Positions 16,238 to 24,631 of a stretch of 64,000 bases of DNA are shown here, one piece after another. The stretch is from the NCBI RefSeq assembly GCF_002813755.1, contig NZ_CP018061.1, positions 982,001 through 1,046,000 of the forward strand. Direction: 5' to 3'. Every line of letters starts with the position of its first letter. The first letter of the stretch is position 1. The DNA comes from Enterococcus mundtii. GTDB lineage: Bacteria > Bacillota > Bacilli > Lactobacillales > Enterococcaceae. Position numbers and translations under genes: made by a program. The notes below the pieces were generated by a model. The model saw only the letters and a list, made by a program, of their open reading frames with translations. It ran no database searches and was not told the origin of the DNA.

Positions 16238-16331
16238 AAATCGTGTCTGAGTATTTTTTGCCTTTTTGTATAAAAATGTATTTTATGCGTTTTAACGTGA
16301 AATTCTTCTCCTTTTGTTTGTTAGATGGACC

Positions 16332-16340
16332 TGATATAAT
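16332..16340 (+). promoter_or_regulatory. extended -10 promoter of the YfcC transporter gene
   Basis: TGATATAAT gives an extended -10 with hexamer 16335-16340. The -35 is weak. The roughly 180-base leader to the start codon holds no recognised riboswitch. Confidence 0.6.
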
Positions 16341-16524
16341 AGACGACGGAAACGCTACAATTGGTATGAATAAAGCATTTCAATTAAATAATCAAAGGAG
16401 GGACAATAAACGAGGGTTTTGAATAAAATTTATCGAATCTACTAGTTATTATTTTTGTTCTTATCATCTTTTTGATAAAATACCGATGTGTCAAAGATTT
16501 TTGAAACAAGAAAGGAAGAAGAAA

Positions 16525-18048
16525 ATGGAACAAACAACGAAGAAGAAATTTCAAATGCCTTCAGCGTACTCGGTCTTATTCATTATTATTGCCATTATCG
16601 CTGTACTTACATGGTTCATCCCAGCAGGACACTACAGTGTGGATGAAGCCGGTAATATCATTGCAGGGTCTTACGAAAGAGTCCAACAAAATCCACAAGG
16701 ACTTTGGGATATCTTTATGGCTCCAGTCAACGGGATGTTGGGTGTACCAGCGGGTGAGTTAACGAAAGAAACACCTGCGGCAATTCCAATTTCATTCTTT
16801 ATCTTAATTGTTGGTGGTTTCTTAGGAATTATCAATAAAACTGGCGCATTAGATGCTGGGATCGCAACTGTTGTGAAACGCTTCAAAGGGAAAGAAAAAA
16901 TGTTGATTCCTGTATTGATGCTTTTATTCGCTTTAGGTGGATCAACTTATGGAATGGCGGAAGAAACGATTCCATTTTACGCATTATTGATTCCTGTTAT
17001 GATGGCCGTTGGTTTTGATACTGTCACAGCAGTAGCCATCGTGTTGGTCGGATCTCAAGTGGGTTGTTTGGCATCAACAGTTAACCCATTTGCGACAGGA
17101 GTTGCATCACAAGCCGTTGGTATTTCAATGGGTGAAGGAATTGGGTTACGTTTCTTTATGTTCGTTGTCTTACTAACAATCTCTATTATTTATGTGTATC
17201 GCTATGCGTCGAAGATCGAAAAAGATCCAACCAAATCTTTAGTATATAATCAGCGCGAAGAAGACATGAAACACTTTGATATCGAAGCAATCAATCGTCA
17301 AGAAATGATCACGAAGAAACAAAAACATGTGAATGTATTGTTCTTCCTTACTTTTGGTATCATGATCATTAGTTTGATTCCGTGGACAACATTGAATGAA
17401 AACTTCACTATTTTTGAGTCATTGACAAATTGGTTAACTGGCCTACCTGTAATTGGAACTGTTTTAGGTAAAAACATGTTGCCTCTAGGCGATTGGTATT
17501 TCCCTGAAATCACAATGTTATTCTTAGTAATGTCAATCGTTGTGGCAATCACTTTTGGTATGAAAGAATCTGATTTTGTCAAAGAATTCTTAGCAGGTGC
17601 TTCAGACTTGATCGGTGTAGCAATCGTTGTCGCTGTTGCCCGTGGGATCCAAGTAGTGATGAACAACGGTCTGATCACAGATACGATCTTACATTGGGGA
17701 GAACAAGGATTAAGCTCATTATCATCAAGTGTCTTCTTGATCCTTACATTTATCTTCTATATCCCTATGTCATTCTTGATTCCATCAACTTCTGGCTTAG
17801 CAGCTGCTACAATGGGCATCATGGGACCAATGGGAGAATTTGCTGGTGTCGGTAAAGATCTAGTAATCACTGCTTACCAATCAGCATCTGGATTAGTGAA
17901 CTTGATCACGCCAACTTCTGCTATCGTAATGGGTGCAATCGCCATTGCTCGCTTTGATATTTCCGTTTGGTGGAAATTCACTGGGAAGTTGATTGCCATC
18001 TTATTTGTTGCTATCTGTGTGATCTTAGGTGTAGCAGCAATGTTCTAA
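16525..18048 (+). CDS. YfcC family permease (probable basic amino acid/peptide-linked transporter)
   Basis: Polytopic membrane transporter of the YfcC/DcuC-like superfamily, about 507 residues with 12 or more membrane segments. Members include arginine-ornithine antiporters and transporters near arginine or peptide catabolism genes; the substrate is not visible here. Typical stretches are AIPISFFILIVGGFLGIINKTGALDAGI, GGSTYGMAEETIPFYALLIPVMMA and SGLAAATMGIMGPMGEFAGV. The frame opens at 16486, but ATG 16525 follows AAGGAAGAAG and gives the normal N-terminus. The next co-directional gene is the dipeptidase pepV, 376 bases on, which hints at a dipeptide or amino acid role. The upstream region has candidate cre sites. 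Confidence 0.82.
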   Translation: MEQTTKKKFQMPSAYSVLFIIIAIIAVLTWFIPAGHYSVDEAGNIIAGSYERVQQNPQGLWDIFMAPVNGMLGVPAGELTKETPAAIPISFFILIVGGFLGIINKTGALDAGIATVVKRFKGKEKMLIPVLMLLFALGGSTYGMAEETIPFYALLIPVMMAVGFDTVTAVAIVLVGSQVGCLASTVNPFATGVASQAVGISMGEGIGLRFFMFVVLLTISIIYVYRYASKIEKDPTKSLVYNQREEDMKHFDIEAINRQEMITKKQKHVNVLFFLTFGIMIISLIPWTTLNENFTIFESLTNWLTGLPVIGTVLGKNMLPLGDWYFPEITMLFLVMSIVVAITFGMKESDFVKEFLAGASDLIGVAIVVAVARGIQVVMNNGLITDTILHWGEQGLSSLSSSVFLILTFIFYIPMSFLIPSTSGLAAATMGIMGPMGEFAGVGKDLVITAYQSASGLVNLITPTSAIVMGAIAIARFDISVWWKFTGKLIAILFVAICVILGVAAMF

Positions 18049-18424
18049 TTCTAGACAAATGACAGCCAAAGTTCTATGATAAATGAAGAAACACTATCTA
18101 TTGACTGAATAAAGAGATATGAATCCTTTATTCACCATGTACGATGTATCACTTGTATGTAAGAGATCGTCGGTAGAAACAAGACCTTTGAAAAAACGAG
18201 TTACTCTGTTGATGAAATGGTGACTGAAGAATCCAGCGCCAAGAAATAAGCGACAAAACCCGAAACTTGGATTTTGGGTTTTGTCGCTTATTTCCGAAGG
18301 CGTGGGCTTTTTCACAGAAAATTTCGTGAATAGTGTCCTATTGCACTCGAGCAGATGGACATGTGGATCAAAGTAGTATTTTCTGCCGTCATCTTTTTTT
18401 TAAAATAATGAGGAGGCAAAGTTG
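18049..18424 (+). other. intergenic region with a strong 18-base hairpin
   Basis: No gene is visible. The main structure is a perfect inverted repeat (AAATAAGCGACAAAACCC at 18244-18261 and its complement at 18276-18293) with a 14-base spacer and only a weak T tract on each side, possibly a two-way terminator. The pepV ribosome binding site AGGAGG is at 18411-18416. Confidence 0.7.
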
Positions 18425-19765
18425 ATGAAACAATTTGTAACAGAACAACATCATGAACAAGCATTAGAATCATTAAGTGAGTTGATCAGAATTCCTTCTG
18501 TGTTGGATGAATCTGATTCTGGAGAGGGACATCCTTTTGGGGAAAAAGTTGTAGAAGCTTTAGATAAAGTGTTAGAAATCAGTGAAGGATTAGGTTTCAA
18601 AACATTTAAAGATCCCGAAGGCTACTATGGTTATGCAGAAGTAGGCTCAGGAGACGAGTTATTTGGTATCTTATGCCATATGGACGTTGTCCCTGGAGGC
18701 GATGAAAAAAACTGGGAATCTAAACCTTTTGAGCCAACGATCAAAGATGGCTGGCTAGTTGGTCGTGGCTCTCAAGACGATAAAGGACCTTCGATTGCTG
18801 CGATGTATGCAGTGAAAGCATTGATGGATGCAGGGGTAGAATTTAATACGCGCATTCGTTTCATCTTCGGAACGGACGAAGAAAACCTTTGGCGTTGTTT
18901 AGATAAATACAATGAAAAAGAAGAAGGAATCACACAAGGCTTTGCGCCAGATGCAGAATTTCCTTTGATCTATGCAGAAAAAGGCTTGCTACAAGCTTAC
19001 TTGACAGGTCCTGGCACAAATGAATTTTCTGTAAATGCTGGTGGGGCACTAAATGTAGTGCCGGATTCTGCACCATATTCGGGCGAAAAATTGGCAGAAG
19101 TAAAAGCAGCGTTAACGAAACACAACTTCGATTTTGAAGATCAAGGTAACTCGATCACAGTGCTAGGAAAAAGTATCCACGCAAAGGATGCCGCAGAAGG
19201 TGTCAATGCGATTTCTCGTTTAGCGATCGCTTTATCTGAAGTTTTTGATTTTGCGCCAATTAAGTTTTTAGGTGAATTAGTCCAAGAAAATGCGACTGGT
19301 GAAAAAGTAGTCGGAAAGACTGTTGACGAACAATCTGGTGAGTTGACGATGAACTTCGCTAGTTTAGAAATCACACCTGAGCAAACAAAAATCGGGGTGG
19401 ACATGCGTATCCCTGTAACCTTCAAAAAAGAGGAACTTGTCGAAAAAATGACAGAAAAAATCAAAGCATACGATTTATCATATGAAGAATTTGATTTCTT
19501 GGATTCATTATACGTTCCTTTGGAGAGCGAATTGATCCAAAACTTATTAGGAACGTACCGTGATATCACAGGGGACATGACTGAGCCATTTGTTTCTGGT
19601 GGAGCAACCTTTGCCCGTACGATGAACCAATGTGTCGCTTTCGGTGCAATGTTCCCTGATACACCAGACTTCATGCACCAAGCCAATGAACGATGGGAAT
19701 TAAGCAGCATGTATAAAGCGATGGAAATCTACGCAGAAGCGGTTTATCGCTTGTGTGGGAAGTAA
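18425..19765 (+). CDS. pepV: dipeptidase PepV (M20 family)
   Basis: Zinc dipeptidase cleaving a broad range of dipeptides in the cytoplasm. The 446-residue protein has metal ligands in the expected order: H85 and D87 (CHMDVVPGG), D118 (GRGSQDDKGP), the catalytic/metal Glu pair E152-E153 (GTDEENLWRC), a later Asp, and a C-terminal His (FMHQANERWEL). The track opens at TTG 18422, but ATG 18425 lies 8 bases after AGGAGG and is preferred. It ends in a strong terminator that is duplicated about 0.9 kb downstream. Confidence 0.95.
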   Translation: MKQFVTEQHHEQALESLSELIRIPSVLDESDSGEGHPFGEKVVEALDKVLEISEGLGFKTFKDPEGYYGYAEVGSGDELFGILCHMDVVPGGDEKNWESKPFEPTIKDGWLVGRGSQDDKGPSIAAMYAVKALMDAGVEFNTRIRFIFGTDEENLWRCLDKYNEKEEGITQGFAPDAEFPLIYAEKGLLQAYLTGPGTNEFSVNAGGALNVVPDSAPYSGEKLAEVKAALTKHNFDFEDQGNSITVLGKSIHAKDAAEGVNAISRLAIALSEVFDFAPIKFLGELVQENATGEKVVGKTVDEQSGELTMNFASLEITPEQTKIGVDMRIPVTFKKEELVEKMTEKIKAYDLSYEEFDFLDSLYVPLESELIQNLLGTYRDITGDMTEPFVSGGATFARTMNQCVAFGAMFPDTPDFMHQANERWELSSMYKAMEIYAEAVYRLCGK

Positions 19766-19806
19766 ACCAATAGTTAGTTAAGAAACGAATAAGAGTTATA
19801 AAAAAT

Positions 19807-19852
19807 AACCACCACTATTTTGAGAAACTTTGTCAAAGTAGTGGTGGATTTC
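19807..19852 (+). terminator. pepV terminator, copy 1 of a direct repeat
   Basis: ACCACCACT...AGTGGTGG forms a stem and loop with TTTC after it. Nearly the same 46 bases recur at 20735-20780 beyond the toxin-antitoxin genes. Confidence 0.88.
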
Positions 19853-19915
19853 TTCACCATCTAAACATCCATAATTAAGCAACAAGCGTAATAGCTATTT
19901 CACATACTCAGAAAT

Positions 19916-19954
19916 TTGTTGGAATGTAGATACTATGATAATATGTATCTACAT
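19916..19954 (+). promoter_or_regulatory. toxin-antitoxin promoter with inverted-repeat operator
   Basis: ATGTAGATAC (19924-19933) and GTATCTACAT (19945-19954) form a perfect 10-base inverted repeat around an 11-base AT-rich centre that contains the likely -10 (TAATAT, 19939-19944; TTGTTG 17 bases upstream). This is the layout expected for autorepression by an AbrB-type antitoxin. Confidence 0.7.
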
Positions 19955-19988
19955 ATTGAATATATTATAAACAGAAAGGAAAAAATTA

Positions 19989-20225
19989 ATGGATAAAATT
20001 CGTAAATACAAAATCAGAAAATCTGGAAATAGTGATGTAACAACAATACCAAATGAAGTAAAAGAGTATATTGGAGTTAAAACTGGAGAGTCCATTAGTT
20101 ATATATTTGATAAAGATGGGGCAGTTAGGATAGTAAAAGCACAAGAGGAAATTGATATTGATACTATTGTCGACTCTGTGATGAATCAATATGATCAAGC
20201 ATTGAAAGATTTGGTCGACCTATGA
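19989..20225 (+). CDS. AbrB/MazE-fold antitoxin
   Basis: A 78-residue protein whose first 45 residues have the SpoVT/AbrB swapped-hairpin pattern (IRKSGNSDVTTIPNEVKEYIGVKTGESISYIFDKDGAVRI). This is followed by an acidic helical tail likely to bind the toxin. It would neutralise the adjoining Doc-type toxin and repress its own promoter through the inverted repeat upstream. The ribosome binding site is AGAAAGGA. It overlaps the toxin gene by 4 bases (ATGA), the normal coupling for such pairs. More AT-rich than neighbouring housekeeping genes, in line with acquisition. Confidence 0.85.
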   Translation: MDKIRKYKIRKSGNSDVTTIPNEVKEYIGVKTGESISYIFDKDGAVRIVKAQEEIDIDTIVDSVMNQYDQALKDLVDL

Positions 20226-20629
20226 TATATTTGACTTCAAAACACATCATAAAGATAAATGCTAAAGTAATTTTAGCATATTCTCAAGGTGAAACAATCG
20301 GTATAAAAGATGCAACTGCACTAGATATGGCAATAAATCAACCTGCACAGTCAGTTTTTGGCAGAGATTTGTATCCTACGATATTTGATAAAGCATCTAT
20401 ACTTACAATCAATTTAGCTACAAAGCATCCTTTTCATAATGGTAACAAACGTACAGCATTTGTATCGATGATTACATTTTTGCAAGCGAATGGATATACA
20501 ACAACTTTTACCCAGCAAGAGGCAGTTAAATTCATTTTAGATATTACTACTAGTAAAAAAGAATTTGATGAATTAAAACGAACTGTCTCGACTTACCTAA
20601 CTCGGTCAGGAAAAGTTAATCCAAAGTAG
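20222..20629 (+). CDS. Doc-type (death-on-curing, Fic fold) toxin
   Basis: A 135-residue Fic-fold protein with the Doc form of the motif, HPFHNGNKRTA (H69 to R77). In Doc proteins the Lys in place of the Fic Gly goes with EF-Tu phosphorylation rather than AMP transfer; this is family knowledge. The acidic residue usual at the fifth motif position is Asn here (N73), so activity should not be assumed. It is coupled to the upstream AbrB-type antitoxin; Phd is the more common partner. It is followed at 20735 by the second terminator copy. Confidence 0.85.
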   Translation: MIYLTSKHIIKINAKVILAYSQGETIGIKDATALDMAINQPAQSVFGRDLYPTIFDKASILTINLATKHPFHNGNKRTAFVSMITFLQANGYTTTFTQQEAVKFILDITTSKKEFDELKRTVSTYLTRSGKVNPK

Positions 20630-20734
20630 TTCCCACATCGATTTTCCAGTTGATTAATCGTTTCCTAGAGTAAATGAGGCGAGTTCATGCACAACAGTGA
20701 ATACATAAATTGAGTTTAATATAACAATGTAGGA

Positions 20735-20780
20735 AACCACCACTATTTTGAGAAATTTTGTCAAAGTAGTGGTGGATTTT
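20735..20780 (+). terminator. terminator, copy 2 of the pepV terminator
   Basis: Same sequence as 19807-19852 apart from one loop base and the last T-tract base. The two copies bracket the toxin-antitoxin genes as direct repeats. Confidence 0.88.
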
Positions 20781-20908
20781 CATTGTCACTTGTTCCTCCT
20801 TACAAAGATATCCAATAATAACATCTTACATAAAATCATTTGCAATTTTACCGTATTTTATTTAGTGTATAAGAGTATCAAATGAAAGATGACGGAAGGT
20901 GATGTTTT

Positions 20909-21640
20909 TTGAAAATATTCAAAAGGGTCCTGATAGGATTAGTGATCGTACTGGGATTAGGTGCTATCGGAGGTTATTTTTATTGGCAACAAAGTGTGTA
21001 CGAACCATCGACTCAAGCAGAGCAATCATTTAAGCAAGGAATAGATAAAGAGGATTATTTATTATTCGAATCGCAAAAATCGGCGGAACATCCAATGGTG
21101 ATTTTTTATCCTGGTGCGCTCGTTGAACCAGAAAGTTATAGTATATGGGCAGAACAACTAGCAGAAAATGGCTATACGGTAGCCATTGCTAAAATGCCTT
21201 TTGAACTGGCGATCCTGAGTGGCAACAAAGCAGACAAAATCAGAGAGGATTTCAAAGATCAAGATTTTGTGATTGGGGGACATTCTTTAGGTGGCGTGAT
21301 GGCAAGTCGTTATGCTAATGCAAATCTGGATGACGAACGATTAAAAGGTATTTATTTCATGGCAAGTTATCCGGATGAAAAGGGGACATTGGCAAAAACT
21401 GATTTACCGGTCATCAGTATCACCGGAAGTGAAGACAAAGTCATGAACCAAGAAGCAGCTGATGAAGCAAAAGCTTATTTACCTGAACAAACAGAATTTG
21501 TTTCCATCGCTGGAGGGAACCACGGCGGATTTGGTAGTTATGGTCATCAAAAAGGTGATGGTGAAGCAACAATCAGTAATGAAGACCAACAAACAGCAAT
21601 CGTCACGACCATGATGAATTGGCTGAATCAAATCAAGTAA
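20909..21640 (+). CDS. membrane-anchored alpha/beta hydrolase
   Basis: Alpha/beta-hydrolase fold protein of 243 residues with an N-terminal membrane anchor or uncleaved signal (about residues 5-26). The nucleophile elbow is GGHSLGG (S126), the acidic residue is probably in ITGSEDKVM, and the catalytic His is in GGNHGGFGSYG, so the triad looks intact. The substrate is unknown; this extracellular group is usually annotated only as 'alpha/beta hydrolase'. The start is TTG 20909, a few bases after GGAAGGTGA; there is no in-frame ATG nearby. Confidence 0.78.
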   Translation: MKIFKRVLIGLVIVLGLGAIGGYFYWQQSVYEPSTQAEQSFKQGIDKEDYLLFESQKSAEHPMVIFYPGALVEPESYSIWAEQLAENGYTVAIAKMPFELAILSGNKADKIREDFKDQDFVIGGHSLGGVMASRYANANLDDERLKGIYFMASYPDEKGTLAKTDLPVISITGSEDKVMNQEAADEAKAYLPEQTEFVSIAGGNHGGFGSYGHQKGDGEATISNEDQQTAIVTTMMNWLNQIK

Positions 21641-21744
21641 GAGCGTCACTTTTCGAACCGACGAAAAGGAATGATCCGTTTATAATTGAAAATTTCACAA
21701 GCTGATCGGCGGATACAGACGTCTCAAAGGAAGCTCCTAGAAAA

Positions 21745-21799
21745 ATAAGGCGTCATCCACAAAAAAATTTAAGAATCATTTTCGTGGATGACGCCTTAT
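21745..21799 (+). terminator. long inverted repeat between the hydrolase and ferredoxin genes
   Basis: ATAAGGCGTCATCCAC (21745-21760) is perfectly complementary to 21784-21799, with AAAA/TTTT extending the pairing inward. The genes on the two sides converge, so this probably terminates transcription from both. Confidence 0.65.
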
Positions 21800-21898
21800 C
21801 ACTTGAGGGGAATACGATTACCTCATCTATTTTTGTGAGATAGAAAAAACAAGTACATCATCGGACAGTCCTGCTAAAAGTTAGTTGTAAGAGAGCGG

Positions 21899-22120
21899 TC
21901 AATTTTCTTTTTCCAATAAGATTGCTCGAACCGGACATTTTTGATAAGCTTTGGTTACGTTGGCTTCTTCTAAAGGCTGAACGAATTGTTGATGTGCTTC
22001 TGGTTCTTGTGCAAATAAGACGATTCCTTCTTCATCATAATCAAAGATATCAGGCGCCTCGATTTGACATAGACCACATGCAATACAACGTTCAGGAACT
22101 AATTTACATAATAATGACAT
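21899..22120 (-). CDS. fer: [4Fe-4S] ferredoxin
   Basis: Small electron carrier, 73 residues. Cluster ligands are C12, C15 and C18 (CIACGLC) plus C62 (KCPVRAI), as in the B. subtilis Fer type. The reverse-strand frame opens at 22129, but AGGATGGTG places the start at 22120. It is divergent from ypbB with only about 30 bases between the starts, the same neighbourhood (fer / ypbB-recS) as in Bacillus. Its likely promoter therefore lies inside the ypbB coding sequence. Confidence 0.93.
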   Translation of the reverse strand: MSLLCKLVPERCIACGLCQIEAPDIFDYDEEGIVLFAQEPEAHQQFVQPLEEANVTKAYQKCPVRAILLEKEN

Positions 22121-22149
22121 ATTCACCATCCTAACGTAAGGGGATTACT

Positions 22150-23169
22150 ATGACTGAGTTTATTTTATCTTTATTTTCTTCAAGTGACAAGTTACGAGCA
22201 AGCTCACTCTATCAATTATTAAGTGGCAAGCGTACATCCTCGGTACTACTTTTTGGATTTTTTCAGCGATTATTAATTGTTCATGGTTGTTTTCCTTCAC
22301 TTGAACAAGCAACGTTTGATAAACAGATCCAACAGATGATAGATGAGGGATTATTAAAGTGGGAAGACCGAGAGTTGCAACTGACAAAAAAAGGGGAAAT
22401 GCGAAGAAAAAAAGAATCCCTCACCGGACTACACTATGATAAGTATGGACGTACAGCTACTACTAGTTGGCGTTTGCTGAAATTCTCTGTACAAGTCGTC
22501 TCTCACTTATCCGCCAATGAAACAGCTTATTTACCAGTAGAGACGGGGCCTTTTTATGCGTACCAAGTGAAGAGATGGTTGAAAGAAGCAACGTGTACCA
22601 AAACGGAGCTGGTCGCTCAAGTATCAAAGGAACTTTCTACTATTTTTACTCTGATGCCAGACGAACAGGCGAACTTCTTAGCGAACCAATTTTCTGGTAA
22701 AAAGCAAACAGGCTTACTCGCGTACCAGCTGACCACTCTTGAAGATGGCGTAGCACAGCAACTATTCCAAGATCAATGTATCCATCACTTATTAGCGATT
22801 ATCGAACAGCATTCAGATTTCTTGTTATACGATTTGCTGGCACCGTTGCTAAGACAAAATTATAATCAAAGCATGTTAACGACAAGAGCAATGATTTTAT
22901 CTGGAGATTCAGTGGATCAGGTGATGATCAAGCGAGGGTTGAAGAAAGGGACGATCAATGATCATTTGATCGAGTGGGCCATCTTTTTTGATGATTTTCC
23001 TTTTGAACGACTGATCCACTCCGAGACAAGAAAATCTTTAGCTTTGTTGGAGCGACCACTTCTTACACTAAGATATAAAGACCTTGAAGAACAAACGATC
23101 GATTACGGAGAATTTCGTTTGGTACAAATCGAGACATTTAAAGGAGGGGATAAAAATGGATTTGCTTGA
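22150..23169 (+). CDS. YpbB-like helix-turn-helix protein
   Basis: A 339-residue protein in the place of B. subtilis ypbB, between fer and the RecQ-like helicase. The C-terminal segment TRAMILSGDSVDQVMIKRGLKKGTINDHLIEWAIFF is the HTH_40-type domain also found at the C-terminus of some RecQ helicases. The two adjacent genes may therefore form a helicase plus accessory domain pair; that is inference. The N-terminal part has no motif I recognise. Its end overlaps the helicase start by 14 bases. The ribosome binding site is AAGGGG. Confidence 0.8.
   Translation: MTEFILSLFSSSDKLRASSLYQLLSGKRTSSVLLFGFFQRLLIVHGCFPSLEQATFDKQIQQMIDEGLLKWEDRELQLTKKGEMRRKKESLTGLHYDKYGRTATTSWRLLKFSVQVVSHLSANETAYLPVETGPFYAYQVKRWLKEATCTKTELVAQVSKELSTIFTLMPDEQANFLANQFSGKKQTGLLAYQLTTLEDGVAQQLFQDQCIHHLLAIIEQHSDFLLYDLLAPLLRQNYNQSMLTTRAMILSGDSVDQVMIKRGLKKGTINDHLIEWAIFFDDFPFERLIHSETRKSLALLERPLLTLRYKDLEEQTIDYGEFRLVQIETFKGGDKNGFA
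22162..22190 (-). promoter_or_regulatory. fer promoter, located inside the ypbB coding region
   Basis: On the minus strand TTGTCA (22190-22185) and TAAAAT (22167-22162) are 17 bases apart. Because the divergent starts are so close, the fer promoter must lie in ypbB codons about 5-14. Confidence 0.6.
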
Positions 23170-24547
23170 TCCATTGAAACAGTATTTTGGTTTTTCCTCT
23201 TTTCGCCAAGGACAGGAAGAGATTATTTCCACCTTATTGAATCAGAAAGATGTTTTAGCGATCCTGCCAACTGGTAATGGCAAAAGTTTATGTTATCAGT
23301 TGACTGGCTATTTGCAAGATGGGATGGTCTTGATCGTTTCTCCTTTACTCTCTTTGATGGAAGATCAAGTAGGGCAATTGCAAAAACGAGGAGAGAAAAG
23401 GGTGGTTGCCTATAATAGCTTACTTACTAGAAGTGAAAAACAGTATGTGTTAGCTCATTTATCCGAATATAAATTTGTCTTTGTCAGTCCCGAGATGTTG
23501 CAGCAACCGGAAGTACTTCATGCGCTGAAGCAACAAAAAATTTCGTTGTACGTAGTCGATGAAGCTCATTGTGTCTCACAGTGGGGCATTGATTTTCGAC
23601 CGGAGTATCAATCTCTCGGAAGAGTCGCAAAAGAATTAGGATCACCAACTACCTTAGCTTTGACGGCAACAGCCACGCGACCGGTACAAGAAGAGATCGA
23701 ACACATTCTCTTTCGCATAAAACCCGCCCTCGTCAAACATTCAGTTAATCGAGAAAATATCTCATTATTTGTCTTTCATACAGATGAAAAAGACCAGCAA
23801 TTACGTCAGCTGATGGCACAAGCAGACGGGGCAATGATCATTTATTGTGCGACTAAAAAAGAAGTCGAACGTCTTTATCAACTGTTTCGCAAAGACTATG
23901 CTGTGGGGTATTATCATGGAGGGCTAGATGCCTCACAACGCCGCCAACTTCAACAACAATTCAGTCAAAATCAACTGCAATTTTTGATTGCGACGAATGC
24001 GTTTGGTATGGGGATCGATAAAGCAGATATTCGGTATGTCATCCATTATGATCTACCAGATAGCTTGGAAAATTATATGCAAGAAATTGGTCGAGCAGGC
24101 CGAGATCAGCGACCTAGTAGCGCTGTGTTGCTTTACCGACCAGGAGATGAAGGAATCCATTACTTTTTCCAACAATTGTCTAAAGAACAACGCCAGATTT
24201 TCGAAGAACATCTGTCAACTGGGCAAGCAGAGGCGCCTCAGTTCGATGAGATCCAGCAAAAATGGCTGATGGTAGTAAATGAAATACAAAGTCCTGATAC
24301 ATGGCTTCTTCAATTAAAAAAACAAGAACAAGTGAAAATCAAGCAACTACAACAGATGCTTGATTATATCCATGAAACGACCTGTAGACGAGAACGTCTG
24401 ATGGACTATTTCGATGAAACTCTCAAAGAGAAGCCTAAAGACTGCTGTGACCGAGATGGCGCATCATTATTTCTAACTGAAACAGGGCAAATAAGTCCAA
24501 CCGTAGAAGTAAAAGACTGGCAAACGATTTTACTAAATTTATTTTAA
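23156..24547 (+). CDS. RecQ-family ATP-dependent DNA helicase (RecS-like)
   Basis: Superfamily 2 3'-5' helicase of 463 residues. Motifs are FRQGQEEII (motif 0), LPTGNGKSLCYQ (I; Gly-Asn replaces the more usual Gly-Gly), DEAHCVSQWG (II), ALTATAT (III), ATNAFGMGIDKADIRYVIHYDLP (V) and QEIGRAGRDQ (VI). A short zinc-binding-like Cys cluster (CRRERLMDYF...CCDRDG) follows, and there is no HRDC domain, matching the short RecS group. The frame opens at 23084, but ATG 23156 after AGGAGGGG is the start and overlaps ypbB. Likely role is recombination and repair. Confidence 0.9.
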   Translation: MDLLDPLKQYFGFSSFRQGQEEIISTLLNQKDVLAILPTGNGKSLCYQLTGYLQDGMVLIVSPLLSLMEDQVGQLQKRGEKRVVAYNSLLTRSEKQYVLAHLSEYKFVFVSPEMLQQPEVLHALKQQKISLYVVDEAHCVSQWGIDFRPEYQSLGRVAKELGSPTTLALTATATRPVQEEIEHILFRIKPALVKHSVNRENISLFVFHTDEKDQQLRQLMAQADGAMIIYCATKKEVERLYQLFRKDYAVGYYHGGLDASQRRQLQQQFSQNQLQFLIATNAFGMGIDKADIRYVIHYDLPDSLENYMQEIGRAGRDQRPSSAVLLYRPGDEGIHYFFQQLSKEQRQIFEEHLSTGQAEAPQFDEIQQKWLMVVNEIQSPDTWLLQLKKQEQVKIKQLQQMLDYIHETTCRRERLMDYFDETLKEKPKDCCDRDGASLFLTETGQISPTVEVKDWQTILLNLF

Positions 24548-24592
24548 AAAAATGGTGCGAGGTATTTTTTTCGTACAATCAAGATTATCCTA

Positions 24593-24601
24593 TGGTATAA
24601 T
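24593..24601 (+). promoter_or_regulatory. extended -10 promoter of the LysM protein gene
   Basis: TGGTATAAT (hexamer 24596-24601), 30 bases before the GTG start; the -35 region is poor. Confidence 0.6.
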
Positions 24602-24631
24602 AACTAGGAAAGAATTTAGGAGGTCAATAAG

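Noticed and set aside
19141..19710. Minus-strand open frame of 189 codons
   Set aside because: Lies wholly inside pepV, which has complete catalytic motifs; no ribosome binding site and no plausible protein features.
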